Positions 36,346-44,851 of a DNA stretch of 64,000 bases are shown here, one piece after another (within the stretch, counting starts at the first letter, position 1; each line of letters opens with the position of its first letter). The notes beneath the pieces are model-generated. The model searched no databases and had not been told where the DNA came from. It worked only from the letters and a program-made list of their open reading frames with translations. Source of the DNA: ZC4RG20 sp036381515 (GTDB taxonomy: Bacteria > Pseudomonadota > Gammaproteobacteria > Steroidobacterales > Rariloculaceae); the NCBI GenBank assembly GCA_036381515.1, contig DASVCR010000078.1, positions 57,189 to 121,188 of the forward strand, read 5' to 3'. Made by a program: the position numbers and the translations under genes.

Positions 36346-36364
36346 AGCTCCCCTCGCGGGAGCT
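36346..36364 (+). promoter_or_regulatory. Leader hairpin just before the prkA ribosome site
   Basis: AGCTCCC and GGGAGCT form a perfect 7-bp stem with a 5-base loop. It ends 11 bases before the GGAGGAAAAGGAG ribosome-binding stretch of prkA. Two direct copies of GAACAGGCCG lie just upstream (36319-36342). It could influence translation or mRNA stability. Confidence 0.4.
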
Positions 36365-36387
36365 CGGGCGCGCCGGAGGAAAAGGAG

Positions 36388-38343
36388 ATGCCTATCTCGA
36401 GTGAAGAGGAAACGAAACGCTCGGACGATTTCATCGAATCTTTGAGCTCTTTCAGCCGCCTCCATCGCGCACAGCGCTGGGAAGGCACCTTCGGTGAGTT
36501 CCTCACCGACATCCTGCCGGCGAATCCCGCCGCCCTGGCCCGGTCTAGCCACGAATACATCTGGGACATGCTGCGCTGGCACGGCCGCGCGGCCGATCCC
36601 GAGACCCCGGACAGCGCCAGGGGTCGGGAATTATTCCGTCGTGAGCTGTTCGGCATCGACGAACCGCTTTCCCGCGTCGCCGACTACTTCAAGGCGGCCG
36701 CTGCGGGCTCCGATGTCGGCAGACGCTTGCTGCTGCTGCTCGGTCCGCCGTCGGGCGGCAAGTCCACGCTCGCGATCCTGCTGAAGCGCGGCCTCGAGGA
36801 ATACAGCCGCACCGACGAAGGCGCGCTCTATGCGATCAAGGGCTCGCCGCTGCACGAGAATCCGCTGAACCTGATCCCCGCGAGCCTGCGGGCCGAGTTC
36901 CGCGAGCGCTACGGCATCGAGGTCAACGGCGAGCTGTCGCCGTGGGCACGCGATTTCGTGGAGCGCGAGTTCGAGGGCGACTTCATCAAGGTCCCGGTGG
37001 AGCGCATCTTCCTGTCCGAGGCGTCGCGCATCGGCATCGGCACGTACGCGCCGCACGATCCGACGACGGCGGACATCGCGGATCTCGTCGGCTCGGTGGA
37101 TCTCGCGAAGGTCGCGCAGATCGGCGACGAGGGCGACCCGCGGGCATGGTCGTGGTCCGGCGCGGTGTACGCGGCGAGCCGCGGCATGCTCGAGATGATC
37201 GAGATTCTGAAGGTCAAGCGCGAGTTCCTGTATCTGCTCCTGACGATGACGCAGGAGAAGAACGTCAAGGTGTCGCGCTTCCCGCTGATCCACCTCGACG
37301 AGACGATCGTCGCGCACACCAACCTAGCCGAGTTTCACAAGTTCCTGCAGGAAAAAGAGAACGAGGCGCTCCTCGACCGCATGGTTATCATCAAGGTGCC
37401 GTACGCGCTCTCTTACAAGGACGAGGCACGGATCTACCACAAGCTCGTCTCCGGCGCGCCGGCGTTCCGCAACGTGCACCTCGACCCGCACGTGCTGAAC
37501 CTCGCGGCGGTGTTCGCGATCCTGACCCGGCTCCACCCTACGGAGCGCGAAGGACTCGACCTGACGAAGAAGCTGCGGATCTATGCGGGCGAAGCGGTCG
37601 AAGGCGTCTCGGAGACGGAGGCGACGAAGCTCAGGCACGAAGCGCCCGACGAGGGCATGACGGGCGTCAGCCCACGCTTCGTGATCAACGCGATCTCGAA
37701 CGCGATCACACGCAGCAATGCGCAGAGCCTGACGAGCATGGAGCTGCTCCTGGCGCTCAAGGACGCGATCGAGCACGACGCGCGCATCGACGCGAAGCAG
37801 AAGAAGGTGTGGATCGACCACCTCGTGACCGCGCGCAAGGACTTCTACAACCGCTGGGTCAAGGAGGACGTGCATCGCGCGATGTTCGCGTCGTTCGAGG
37901 AAGAGGCCCAGCAGCTGCTCGAGAAGTACCTCGACGAGGTCGAGGCGTCGCTCGATCACCGCGAAGTCACGGACCCGATCACGGGCGAGACGCGCCCGGC
38001 CGACGAGCGCTTCCTGCGCTCCGTCGAGGAGAAGATCAAGGTGTCCGACTCGGGCAAGCTGTCGTTCCGGCAGGAGGTCGTGCGCAAGGCGATGGTCGCG
38101 TTCAAGGCGGGCGAGAAGTTCAAGCTGTCGAGCCACGCGCGCATGCGCGAGGCGATCGAGCAGTATCTATTCGAGGAGCGGAGAGACGTGCTGCGGCTCG
38201 TCACGTCGACGGCGCGGCCGGACGAGGAAGCCAAGCAGAAGATCTCCGTCGTACAGGAGCGGCTGGTCAAGGATTACGGCTACGACGAGCACAGCGCGAA
38301 GGAAGCGTTGAGCTACGTGACGACCTTGCTGGCCCAGGAGTAA
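36388..38343 (+). CDS. prkA: Serine protein kinase PrkA (YeaG)
   Basis: The 651-residue protein has an N-terminal AAA-type ATPase domain with Walker A GPPSGGKST (residues 119-127) and the conserved GSPLHENPLNLIP. FPLIHLDETIVAHTN and VIIKVPYALSYKDEARIYHKL follow, along with a C-terminal kinase-like region. E. coli YeaG (644 residues) is close in length. It is involved in stationary-phase, nitrogen-starvation and stress adaptation. ATG 36388 follows an excellent GGAGGAAAAGGAG. It is the first gene of prkA-yeaH-spoVR. Confidence 0.96.
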   Translation: MPISSEEETKRSDDFIESLSSFSRLHRAQRWEGTFGEFLTDILPANPAALARSSHEYIWDMLRWHGRAADPETPDSARGRELFRRELFGIDEPLSRVADYFKAAAAGSDVGRRLLLLLGPPSGGKSTLAILLKRGLEEYSRTDEGALYAIKGSPLHENPLNLIPASLRAEFRERYGIEVNGELSPWARDFVEREFEGDFIKVPVERIFLSEASRIGIGTYAPHDPTTADIADLVGSVDLAKVAQIGDEGDPRAWSWSGAVYAASRGMLEMIEILKVKREFLYLLLTMTQEKNVKVSRFPLIHLDETIVAHTNLAEFHKFLQEKENEALLDRMVIIKVPYALSYKDEARIYHKLVSGAPAFRNVHLDPHVLNLAAVFAILTRLHPTEREGLDLTKKLRIYAGEAVEGVSETEATKLRHEAPDEGMTGVSPRFVINAISNAITRSNAQSLTSMELLLALKDAIEHDARIDAKQKKVWIDHLVTARKDFYNRWVKEDVHRAMFASFEEEAQQLLEKYLDEVEASLDHREVTDPITGETRPADERFLRSVEEKIKVSDSGKLSFRQEVVRKAMVAFKAGEKFKLSSHARMREAIEQYLFEERRDVLRLVTSTARPDEEAKQKISVVQERLVKDYGYDEHSAKEALSYVTTLLAQE

Positions 38344-38381
38344 TTCTAGACCCGAGCGTAAGCTCGGACGGGCGGTAAGCG

Positions 38382-39548
38382 ATGACCGAAAGCGGCAACG
38401 AACAAGGCCCGGTCGGCTTCAGCAGCTGGTACGACCTTTTCTCGCGCGGCGCCCGGGACTGGCTGCGGCACGACGAGAAAGTCCGCGACTCGGTCCGCGA
38501 GCACCTGCCGCAAATCATTGCCGGCGGGGACGTGATCGGCGAGGGTTCGCGGACCGTCCGCGTCCCGGTGCGGATCCTCGAGCACTACCACTTCCGGCTG
38601 CGGCGCACGAGCGAGTCGCAGGGCGTCGGCCAGGGCGACGTGAAACCGGGCGACGTGCTCGGCACGCCGTCCCGCGATCAGGGCGCGGGCAAGGGCCCGG
38701 GCGGCCGCGAGGACGGCGAGCTGCAGCTCCTGCTAGAGATCAAGATCGACGACATCGTCGACTGGCTCTGGGAAGAGATGCGGCTCCCAAACCTGAAGCC
38801 GCGGGTCGGCGCGTCCGACGAGACGGACTGGACGCGCGAGGGCTGGGACCGGCGCGGCGCGCGCTCGCGCCTCGACCGGCGCCGCTCGTTCAAGGAGCTC
38901 GTGAAGCGGCGCGGCGCCGAAGGCGCGATCCCGACCTTCACGGACGAGGACCTGCGCTTCCGCCAGCTCGCGAAGCGCCGTCAGCCGGCCGTGCACGCCG
39001 TCGTGTTCTTCCTGCTCGACGTCTCGGGGAGCATGTCGGAGCGAGACCGCAAGCTCGCGAAGACCTTTTTCTTCTGGGTCGTGCAGGGCCTGCGGCGCGA
39101 GTACCGCTCGCTCGAGACGGTGTTCGTCGCGCACACGACGGATGCGTGGGAGTTCACAGAGCCCGAGTTCTTCCAGGTCGCCGGCACCGGCGGCACCGTC
39201 GCATCGACCGGCTTCGGTAAGGTCCGCGAGATCATCGACGCGCGCTTCTCGCCGTCGCGGCACAATATTTATCTCTTCTACGCGTCCGACGGCGACAACT
39301 CGGTCAGCGACCGCGCAGAGGCACGCACGCTCCTGACCGGGCTCGCGAGCGACGCGTGCTTCAGCGGCTACATCGAGGTCGGCTCGGCGCCCGCGCGGCG
39401 GCTCACGACCGAGACCGGGCGGCTGTTCGCCGAGATCGCCGCGGCCGGGATGCCGGTCGGCAGCTACGCGGTCGACGATTTCGACGCGATCTGGGACGCG
39501 CTGCGCCACTTCTTCTCCACGGAGCAGCAGGCCATCGAGGGCGTGTGA
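38382..39548 (+). CDS. yeaH: DUF444 protein YeaH/YhbH with VWA-like domain
   Basis: The 388-residue protein has the DUF444 N-terminus (RGARDWLRHDEKVRDSVREHLPQIIAGG), a Gly-rich stretch (VGQGDVKPGDVLGTP) and a C-terminal VWA-like domain with MIDAS DVSGSMS starting at Asp213. It is always found with PrkA and SpoVR and is thought to work with them; the molecular role is not settled. It starts 38 bases after prkA, and its stop is one base from the spoVR start. Confidence 0.95.
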   Translation: MTESGNEQGPVGFSSWYDLFSRGARDWLRHDEKVRDSVREHLPQIIAGGDVIGEGSRTVRVPVRILEHYHFRLRRTSESQGVGQGDVKPGDVLGTPSRDQGAGKGPGGREDGELQLLLEIKIDDIVDWLWEEMRLPNLKPRVGASDETDWTREGWDRRGARSRLDRRRSFKELVKRRGAEGAIPTFTDEDLRFRQLAKRRQPAVHAVVFFLLDVSGSMSERDRKLAKTFFFWVVQGLRREYRSLETVFVAHTTDAWEFTEPEFFQVAGTGGTVASTGFGKVREIIDARFSPSRHNIYLFYASDGDNSVSDRAEARTLLTGLASDACFSGYIEVGSAPARRLTTETGRLFAEIAAAGMPVGSYAVDDFDAIWDALRHFFSTEQQAIEGV

Positions 39549-39549
39549 C

Positions 39550-40914
39550 ATGAGCGCCGAAGCGAGAGACGGCTGGCGCAGCTACGTGAAGCCGCTCGAG
39601 GAGCTCGCGGAGCGCTCCGGGCTCTCGTTCTACCCGGTCGACTTCGAGGCCGTGCCGGACAGCTTCATGATGGAGATTGCGGTGTACGGGCTGCCGGTCC
39701 GGATGCCGCATTGGTCGTTCGGCGTCCGCTACATCTACCAGCTGATCCAGCACCGGATGGGACACTCGAAGATCTTCGAGGTCGTCTTCCCCGGCAATCC
39801 CGGTCACGCGTATCTCGCGACGAGCAACGGCCTCGCGGACAACATCCTCGTGACCGCGCACGTGCTCGGCCACGCGGACTTCTCGCGCAACAACCTGCTC
39901 TTCCGGCGCTGCCAGGAGCAGGTCAGCGAGCGGATCGTCGAGCATGCCGCGAACCATGCGCGGCAGATCCAGCAGGCGATCGAGTCCTACGGCGCCGAGC
40001 GCGTCGAGACGGTGCTCGACGCCGCGCTCGCGCTCGAGCAGCATGTCGACATCGACAAGCCGCTGCGCCGCGCGAAGTACCCCGAGTATCTCGCGGAGCC
40101 GAAGATCGTCGACGACGAGTTCCGCAGGCGGTTCGCGGCGCTCGACCCCGATGAGCCGGAGGCCCCGCCCGAGCGGCGCAAGCGTGCGCCCGTGCCGCCG
40201 CATCCGGAGCGCGACCTCCTCTGGTTCATCGCGCACTACGCGCCGGAGCTCGAGAGCTGGGAGCGGGACATCTTCCTCGCGGTGCGCGAGGAGTCGTTTT
40301 ATTTCTATCCGCTCTTCGCGACGCAGATCATGAACGAGGGCTGGGCGTCGTACTGGCACGCCCGGCTGCTCCGCGAGGCGGACTTCGTCCCGCAGCCGAT
40401 CTACGTCGACGCGATCAAGTGCCACTCCGACGTCGTGCGGCCGATCGCGGCGGGCCAGCAGGTCGCGCTCGCGATCAACCCGTACCACCTGGGCTTCTCG
40501 ATGTGGGAGAAGATCGTCGAGAGCGAGGGGCTCGAGGCCGCGCGGCGGATCATGCAGCAGGACGACGATTTCAGCTTCATCCGCAATCACCTGACGCGGG
40601 AGCTCGCCGAGGAGCTGCAGCTCTTCAGGTACACCGCGAAGGACGGCCAGGTGCGCGTGCTCGAGATGGATCTCGACCAGCTGCACGAGAATCTTCTGGC
40701 ACCCAAGTACGGGTTCGGGGCCCCGTCCGTGTCGGTGCGGCACATGCACGTGGACGGCACGCTCGAGCTCGAGCACGACTACAAGACGGACGGCCGGGGG
40801 CTCGACCTCGAGCGGAGCCGGAAGGTCCTCGAGTACGTGCGGCGGATCTGGCGGCGGCCGGTCGTGATGCACACGATCGATCACGACGGGGCGCCGCACA
40901 AGATCGCGGTATAG
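39550..40914 (+). CDS. spoVR: SpoVR family protein (YcgB-like)
   Basis: The 454-residue protein shows the SpoVR signatures: FPGNPGHAYLATSNGLADNILVTAHVLGHADFSRNN, HPERDLLWFIAHYAPELESWERDI and MNEGWASYWHARLL (a metal-site-like HE-type region). It is somewhat shorter than E. coli YcgB (about 510). It completes the prkA-yeaH-spoVR operon. The biochemical activity is unproven; the family is linked to sporulation cortex in Bacillus and to stress in proteobacteria. Confidence 0.94.
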   Translation: MSAEARDGWRSYVKPLEELAERSGLSFYPVDFEAVPDSFMMEIAVYGLPVRMPHWSFGVRYIYQLIQHRMGHSKIFEVVFPGNPGHAYLATSNGLADNILVTAHVLGHADFSRNNLLFRRCQEQVSERIVEHAANHARQIQQAIESYGAERVETVLDAALALEQHVDIDKPLRRAKYPEYLAEPKIVDDEFRRRFAALDPDEPEAPPERRKRAPVPPHPERDLLWFIAHYAPELESWERDIFLAVREESFYFYPLFATQIMNEGWASYWHARLLREADFVPQPIYVDAIKCHSDVVRPIAAGQQVALAINPYHLGFSMWEKIVESEGLEAARRIMQQDDDFSFIRNHLTRELAEELQLFRYTAKDGQVRVLEMDLDQLHENLLAPKYGFGAPSVSVRHMHVDGTLELEHDYKTDGRGLDLERSRKVLEYVRRIWRRPVVMHTIDHDGAPHKIAV

Positions 40915-41338
40915 CCGTCCCGCCCGCAAGCCCCCGTCCGCGGTCGTTAACGGGTTTGCCGACGCCGCAGCAGCCTGTCTCGCTGCGTTTTCACGACATC
41001 CTGACGCAGTGCCCGAGGACCGTCGATACGGTCAGTCCGCCGCGTTTCGTGTCCAAGCTCAACGCGTCGCGAATCCGTCGTCACTCGCGCGTCGCGGATC
41101 CGTCGTCACTCGATCGGACCTGATACGCCGTCCGTGAGACCAAGGTCCAATGCGCCGCAAAGTCGGCCGCGCATTAGAGTGACACCCGGAGCAAAGCCGT
41201 GACCAAGACTCGCTCCGAGTGCGACCGCGGCGCCACGATCACGGATCCTCAGGACCGCGAACCACCACCAGCCCGATCGCCGCAACCGGCATTCCTTCTG
41301 CTCAACGGATCTACGTCCTCGGCGACAAGGAGAGTTCC
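40915..41338. other. Intergenic region with 25-bp tandem repeat
   Basis: The 424 bases hold no convincing gene. They contain a direct tandem repeat at 41063-41112. The promoter of the following arylsulfatase should lie in the AT-richer part near 41120-41330; no clear -35/-10 was identified. A GGCGACAAGGAGAG ribosome site precedes the next start. Confidence 0.4.
41063..41112. repeat. 25-bp tandem direct repeat, two copies
   Basis: Units 41063-41087 and 41088-41112 are contiguous and differ at one base (GCGAATCC against GCGGATCC). Only two units exist, so this is not a CRISPR or large satellite array. It may be a duplicated binding site or a replication-slippage product. Confidence 0.85.
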
Positions 41339-43705
41339 ATGAGCATCGAAAAGCACCGTTCCCATCTTCCGATACCTGCTTCGAAGAGAACCGGCCCCGT
41401 GTACTACGATGCGAAAAACCCGGAGGCCAAAAGCACGGCGATCGAGCGGCTTCTTCCGCCCGGTGGCGCGCCGAACGTCCTCCTCATCCTGCTCGACGAC
41501 GTCGGCTTCGGCGCGTCGAGCGCCTTCGGCGGTCCATGCCGAACGTTAACCGCGGAGAAGCTGGCGGCCGGCGGACTGAAGTACACCCGCTTTCACACGA
41601 CGGCGCTCTGCTCGCCGAGCCGGCAGGCGCTCCTCACCGGCCGCAACCATCACTCTTGCGGCATGGGCGGCATCACCGAGATCGCCTCCGGCCATCCCGG
41701 CTACAGCTCCGTGCTGCCGAACACCATGGCGCCGCTCGCGAAGACCTTGAAGCTGAACGGGTACTCGACGGCCCAGTTCGGCAAGTGTCACGAGGTTCCG
41801 GTCTGGCAAACGAGCCCGGTAGGACCGTTCGATCAGTGGCCGACCGGCGGCGGCGGCTTCGAGTACTTCTACGGCTTCATCGGCGGCGAAGCGAATCAGT
41901 GGTACCCCACCCTCTTCGAAGGCACGACGCCGATCGAGCAAAAGCGCGCGCCCGAGGAAGGTTATCACTTCATGGCGGACATGACGGACAAAGCGATTGC
42001 GTGGGTCGGACAGCAGAAGGCGCTCGCCCCCGACAGACCGTTCTTCCTCTATTTCGCTCCCGGCGCCACTCACGCCCCGCATCACGTGCCGAAAGAGTGG
42101 GCCGACAAGTATCGGGGACGGTTCGATCAAGGCTGGGACGAGCTGCGCGAGGAAACGCTCGCACGGCAGAAGAAGCTCGAGGTCGTCCCCCCCGACTGCC
42201 GGCTCACCGCTCGCCATGCCGAGATCCCGGCGTGGAACGAGATGCCGGAGGCACTCAAACCGGTGCTTTGCCGGCAGATGGAGGTGTACGCGGGGTACCT
42301 CGAATACACCGATCACCACGTCGGGCGACTGATTGAGGCGCTCGAGAAGCTGAACGTGCTCGACGACACGCTCGTCTACTACATCATCGGCGACAACGGC
42401 GCATCCGCCGAGGGCACGCTCAACGGCACGTTCAACGAGATGCTCAACTTCAACGGCATGGCCCACATCGAGTCGCCGGAGTTCCTCATCGCCCGTCTCG
42501 ACAAGCTCGGCGGACCCGAGTCGTACAACCACTACGCCGTAGGCTGGGCTCATGCGATGTGCGCCCCCTATCAGTGGACCAAGCAGGTCGCGTCGCACTG
42601 GGGCGGCACGCGCAACGGCGCCATCGTGCACTGGCCGAACGGCGTCAAGGCCCGTGGGGAGATCCGCTCGCAGTTCGCTCACGTCATCGACGTCGCCCCG
42701 ACCATTCTCGAGGCGGCCGGGCTCCCCGAGCCGATCTCCGTGGACGGCGTGCAGCAAGCGCCGATCGAAGGCATCAGCATGCTGTATTCCTTCGATGACG
42801 CGAACGCGGCCGAAAGACACGAGACGCAGTATTTCGAGATGTTCGGAAACCGCGGCATCTATCACAAGGGCTGGACCGCCGTGACGAAGCACGCGACGCC
42901 TTGGATCCTCGTAGGACGCAAGCCCGTCCCGTTCGACGAAGACGTTTGGGAGCTCTACGACACCGCCATGGACTGGAGCCAGGCGAAGGACCTGGCAGCC
43001 GAAATGCCGGACAAGCTCCGTGAGCTCCAAAGGCTCTGGCTGATCGAGGCGGCGCTCCACAACGTGCTCCCGATGGACGACGACCCGGCGCACCGTATGA
43101 ATCCCGAAACGGCGGGCCGACCGACGCTCGTCACGAGAAACAGCCAGATCCTCTTCGCCGGCATGGGCCGTTTGTCGGAGAACTGCGTCGTCAACGTCAA
43201 GAACAAGTCGCACTCGGTCACGGCCGAGATCGTAGCGCCGAAGCAAGGAGCGGAAGGCGTCATCATCGCGCAGGGCTCCAACATCGGCGGCTGGAGCCTC
43301 TACGCTAACAAGGGCAAGCTCAAGTACTGCTACAACCTAGGCGGAGTCGAGCGCTTCTACGTGGAAGGCGCGACGATTCCGGAGGGCCCGCATCAGGTCC
43401 GCATGGAATTCAGGTACGCGGGTGGCGGGCTCGGCAAGGGCGGCACGGTGAGCCTGTACACGGATGGCGAGAAGGTCGGTGAAGGCGAGGTGCGGGCGAC
43501 GCTTCCAATGGTCTTCTCCGCCGACGACGGATGTGACGTCGGCGAGGACAGCGGCGCGCCGGTCTCCGAGGACTACGGGCCGCGCAACAACGTGTTCAAC
43601 GGACTGATCAAGGGAGTGCTGCTGGACATCTCGGAGGACCGGGAGAACTTAACCCATCTGGTCGCACCGGAGGACGCAGTCCGCATCGCGATGGCGCGCC
43701 AATAA
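41339..43705 (+). CDS. Arylsulfatase, long cytosolic type (mycobacterial AtsA/AtsD-like)
   Basis: The 788-residue sulfatase hydrolyses sulfate esters using formylglycine. The metal motif LLILLDDVGFG and the modification site CSPSR (Cys91) within LCSPSRQALLTGRNHH are clear. GATHAPHH and GDNGASAEG hold further active-site residues. A C-terminal domain of about 200 residues (from GMGRLSENCV) looks like a lectin/jelly-roll-type fold. Length and sequence style match the 787-residue AtsA/AtsD group of mycobacteria. No signal peptide is seen. ATG 41339 follows AAGGAGAG. The codons are less GC-biased than in neighbours, hinting at transfer. Substrate unknown. Confidence 0.92.
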   Translation: MSIEKHRSHLPIPASKRTGPVYYDAKNPEAKSTAIERLLPPGGAPNVLLILLDDVGFGASSAFGGPCRTLTAEKLAAGGLKYTRFHTTALCSPSRQALLTGRNHHSCGMGGITEIASGHPGYSSVLPNTMAPLAKTLKLNGYSTAQFGKCHEVPVWQTSPVGPFDQWPTGGGGFEYFYGFIGGEANQWYPTLFEGTTPIEQKRAPEEGYHFMADMTDKAIAWVGQQKALAPDRPFFLYFAPGATHAPHHVPKEWADKYRGRFDQGWDELREETLARQKKLEVVPPDCRLTARHAEIPAWNEMPEALKPVLCRQMEVYAGYLEYTDHHVGRLIEALEKLNVLDDTLVYYIIGDNGASAEGTLNGTFNEMLNFNGMAHIESPEFLIARLDKLGGPESYNHYAVGWAHAMCAPYQWTKQVASHWGGTRNGAIVHWPNGVKARGEIRSQFAHVIDVAPTILEAAGLPEPISVDGVQQAPIEGISMLYSFDDANAAERHETQYFEMFGNRGIYHKGWTAVTKHATPWILVGRKPVPFDEDVWELYDTAMDWSQAKDLAAEMPDKLRELQRLWLIEAALHNVLPMDDDPAHRMNPETAGRPTLVTRNSQILFAGMGRLSENCVVNVKNKSHSVTAEIVAPKQGAEGVIIAQGSNIGGWSLYANKGKLKYCYNLGGVERFYVEGATIPEGPHQVRMEFRYAGGGLGKGGTVSLYTDGEKVGEGEVRATLPMVFSADDGCDVGEDSGAPVSEDYGPRNNVFNGLIKGVLLDISEDRENLTHLVAPEDAVRIAMARQ

Positions 43706-43747
43706 CGCTGCGGGTCGTCGCCTTCGTGGCCGCGGTCGTCGGCGGGC

Positions 43748-44293
43748 TCAGCGCGCCGAGCCGAGCAGCGCGTCGAGCTGCTCGCGGATCTGCCCCGCCC
43801 AAAGCTCCGCGACCTGGCGCCCCGCCGGGAGATCCGTCCACGCGCGCCGCCACGCGACGACGCCGTCGCCGCCGACGATCATGAGGCCCGGGAGGTACTC
43901 GACGTCGTACGCGTTCGCGATCGCGTCGCCGTCCTGCACGGCGATCAAGGGGAAGCGGAGGCTTCTCACGTACGCCTTCGGATCCTCCTTGCCGTCCTCC
44001 TTCGCGTTGATCGCGATGATCTTGACGCCCGCTTCGGCGTAGTCCGCCTGAATGTCCTCGAGATAAGGCATCAGCGCCTTGCAGTACGGGCACCAGGTCG
44101 CCCAGAACACGACGACCGCCGGGCGGCCCGCGAGGACGCCGGGAAACATCACGGGGCGGTCGTCGAAATCGGTGCGCATCCACGCCGGCGCGCGGTCCCC
44201 CTGCTCCACGGCGTGCGCGGAAGTCGAGGCGAGCCACGCGCCCGCGGCGAGCATCGCGACGCCGACGATCTTTGCGGATACCGGTGTTCTCAT
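43748..44293 (-). CDS. TlpA/ResA-like thioredoxin-fold protein
   Basis: The 181-residue periplasmic protein has a signal peptide (VGVAMLAAGAWLASTSAHA). Its thioredoxin-like domain carries the redox motif WCPYC within WATWCPYCKALMPYL and the cis-Pro region VEYLPGLMIVGGDG. It is likely a thiol-disulfide reductase or a cytochrome-maturation-type factor. The ATG at 44293 (MRTPVSAKIVG) was preferred over an upstream one in the same frame. It is convergent with the arylsulfatase (42 bases apart) and divergent from the CMD-like gene. Confidence 0.87.
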   Translation of the reverse strand: MRTPVSAKIVGVAMLAAGAWLASTSAHAVEQGDRAPAWMRTDFDDRPVMFPGVLAGRPAVVVFWATWCPYCKALMPYLEDIQADYAEAGVKIIAINAKEDGKEDPKAYVRSLRFPLIAVQDGDAIANAYDVEYLPGLMIVGGDGVVAWRRAWTDLPAGRQVAELWAGQIREQLDALLGSAR

Positions 44294-44451
44294 GCGTCTT
44301 CTCTCATTGAACGCAAGCGGCCGCGTGCCGCTCCGCGAGCGGAAGCGTGCCACAGCTTACGAGGCCATGCCAGCGGAGGGACCGTATCCGAGCTAGTGAT
44401 GGCCCCGCGGGCGCCGTTATACTCGCTACGAGTTCCGGGGGGAGACTCGAC

Positions 44452-44844
44452 TTGAGCGACGACGCAACGCGACGCGGCATCGAGATCCGGCGCGAGATCT
44501 TCGGCAAGGAAGTCACCGATCGGCAGATCGAGCAGGCGAACCGCTTCTTGCGGCCGATGCAGGACGTCGTCAGCCGCTACTGCTTCGGCGAGACCTGGTC
44601 GCGCGAAGGGCTGACGCGCCGCGAGCGCAGCATGATCACGCTCGCCGCGCTCTGCGCGATGGGACGCACGCACGAGCTTCGGGTCCATGTCAAAGGCGCG
44701 CTCGCGAACGGCGTCACGCCGCTCGAGATCCGCGAGCTCTTGCTGCACACGATGGTCTACGCCGGCATTCCGCTCGGCGTCGACGCGTTCCGCAACGCCG
44801 CCGAGTCGCTGGCCGAGGAAGGCGTCGATCTCGACGCCATTTGA
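44452..44844 (+). CDS. Carboxymuconolactone decarboxylase family protein (PcaC-like)
   Basis: The 130-residue protein is a CMD-fold protein. RRGIEIRREIFGKEVTDRQ and FGETWSREGLTRRERSMITLAALCAMGRTHELRVHVKGAL follow the PcaC pattern (given as residues 43-84 approximately). No AhpD-type CxxC is present. It may decarboxylate gamma-carboxymuconolactone or a similar lactone. TTG 44452 is the start, with GGGGGGAG seven bases upstream. It heads an operon with a 3-hydroxyisobutyrate dehydrogenase-like enzyme and an MHS transporter; no other pca genes are present, so the substrate is open. Confidence 0.85.
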   Translation: MSDDATRRGIEIRREIFGKEVTDRQIEQANRFLRPMQDVVSRYCFGETWSREGLTRRERSMITLAALCAMGRTHELRVHVKGALANGVTPLEIRELLLHTMVYAGIPLGVDAFRNAAESLAEEGVDLDAI

Positions 44845-44851
44845 GCGGCGG

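Larger units (their letters stand above)
35358..36387. other. Long intergenic region upstream of the peptide cassette and prkA
   Basis: About 1 kb separates the two divergent operons, very long for this dense window. The part nearest the peptide gene holds a 10-bp perfect stem (35494-35503 with 35526-35535). The prkA side is lower in GC and holds a sigma-54-like promoter and a leader hairpin. Short open frames in the middle (for example 35603-36124 minus and 35650-36087 plus) have no ribosome site, are rich in Arg/Ser and look like chance. No RNA gene could be recognised; a small RNA or a decayed gene is possible. Confidence 0.4.

Noticed and set aside
41063..41112. Possible CRISPR array
   Set aside because: Only two directly adjacent units with no spacer between them and no cas gene in the window.
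41339..43705. Fused or frameshifted double gene in the long arylsulfatase
   Set aside because: The C-terminal 200 residues are in frame and expected for the roughly 787-residue AtsA/AtsD group.
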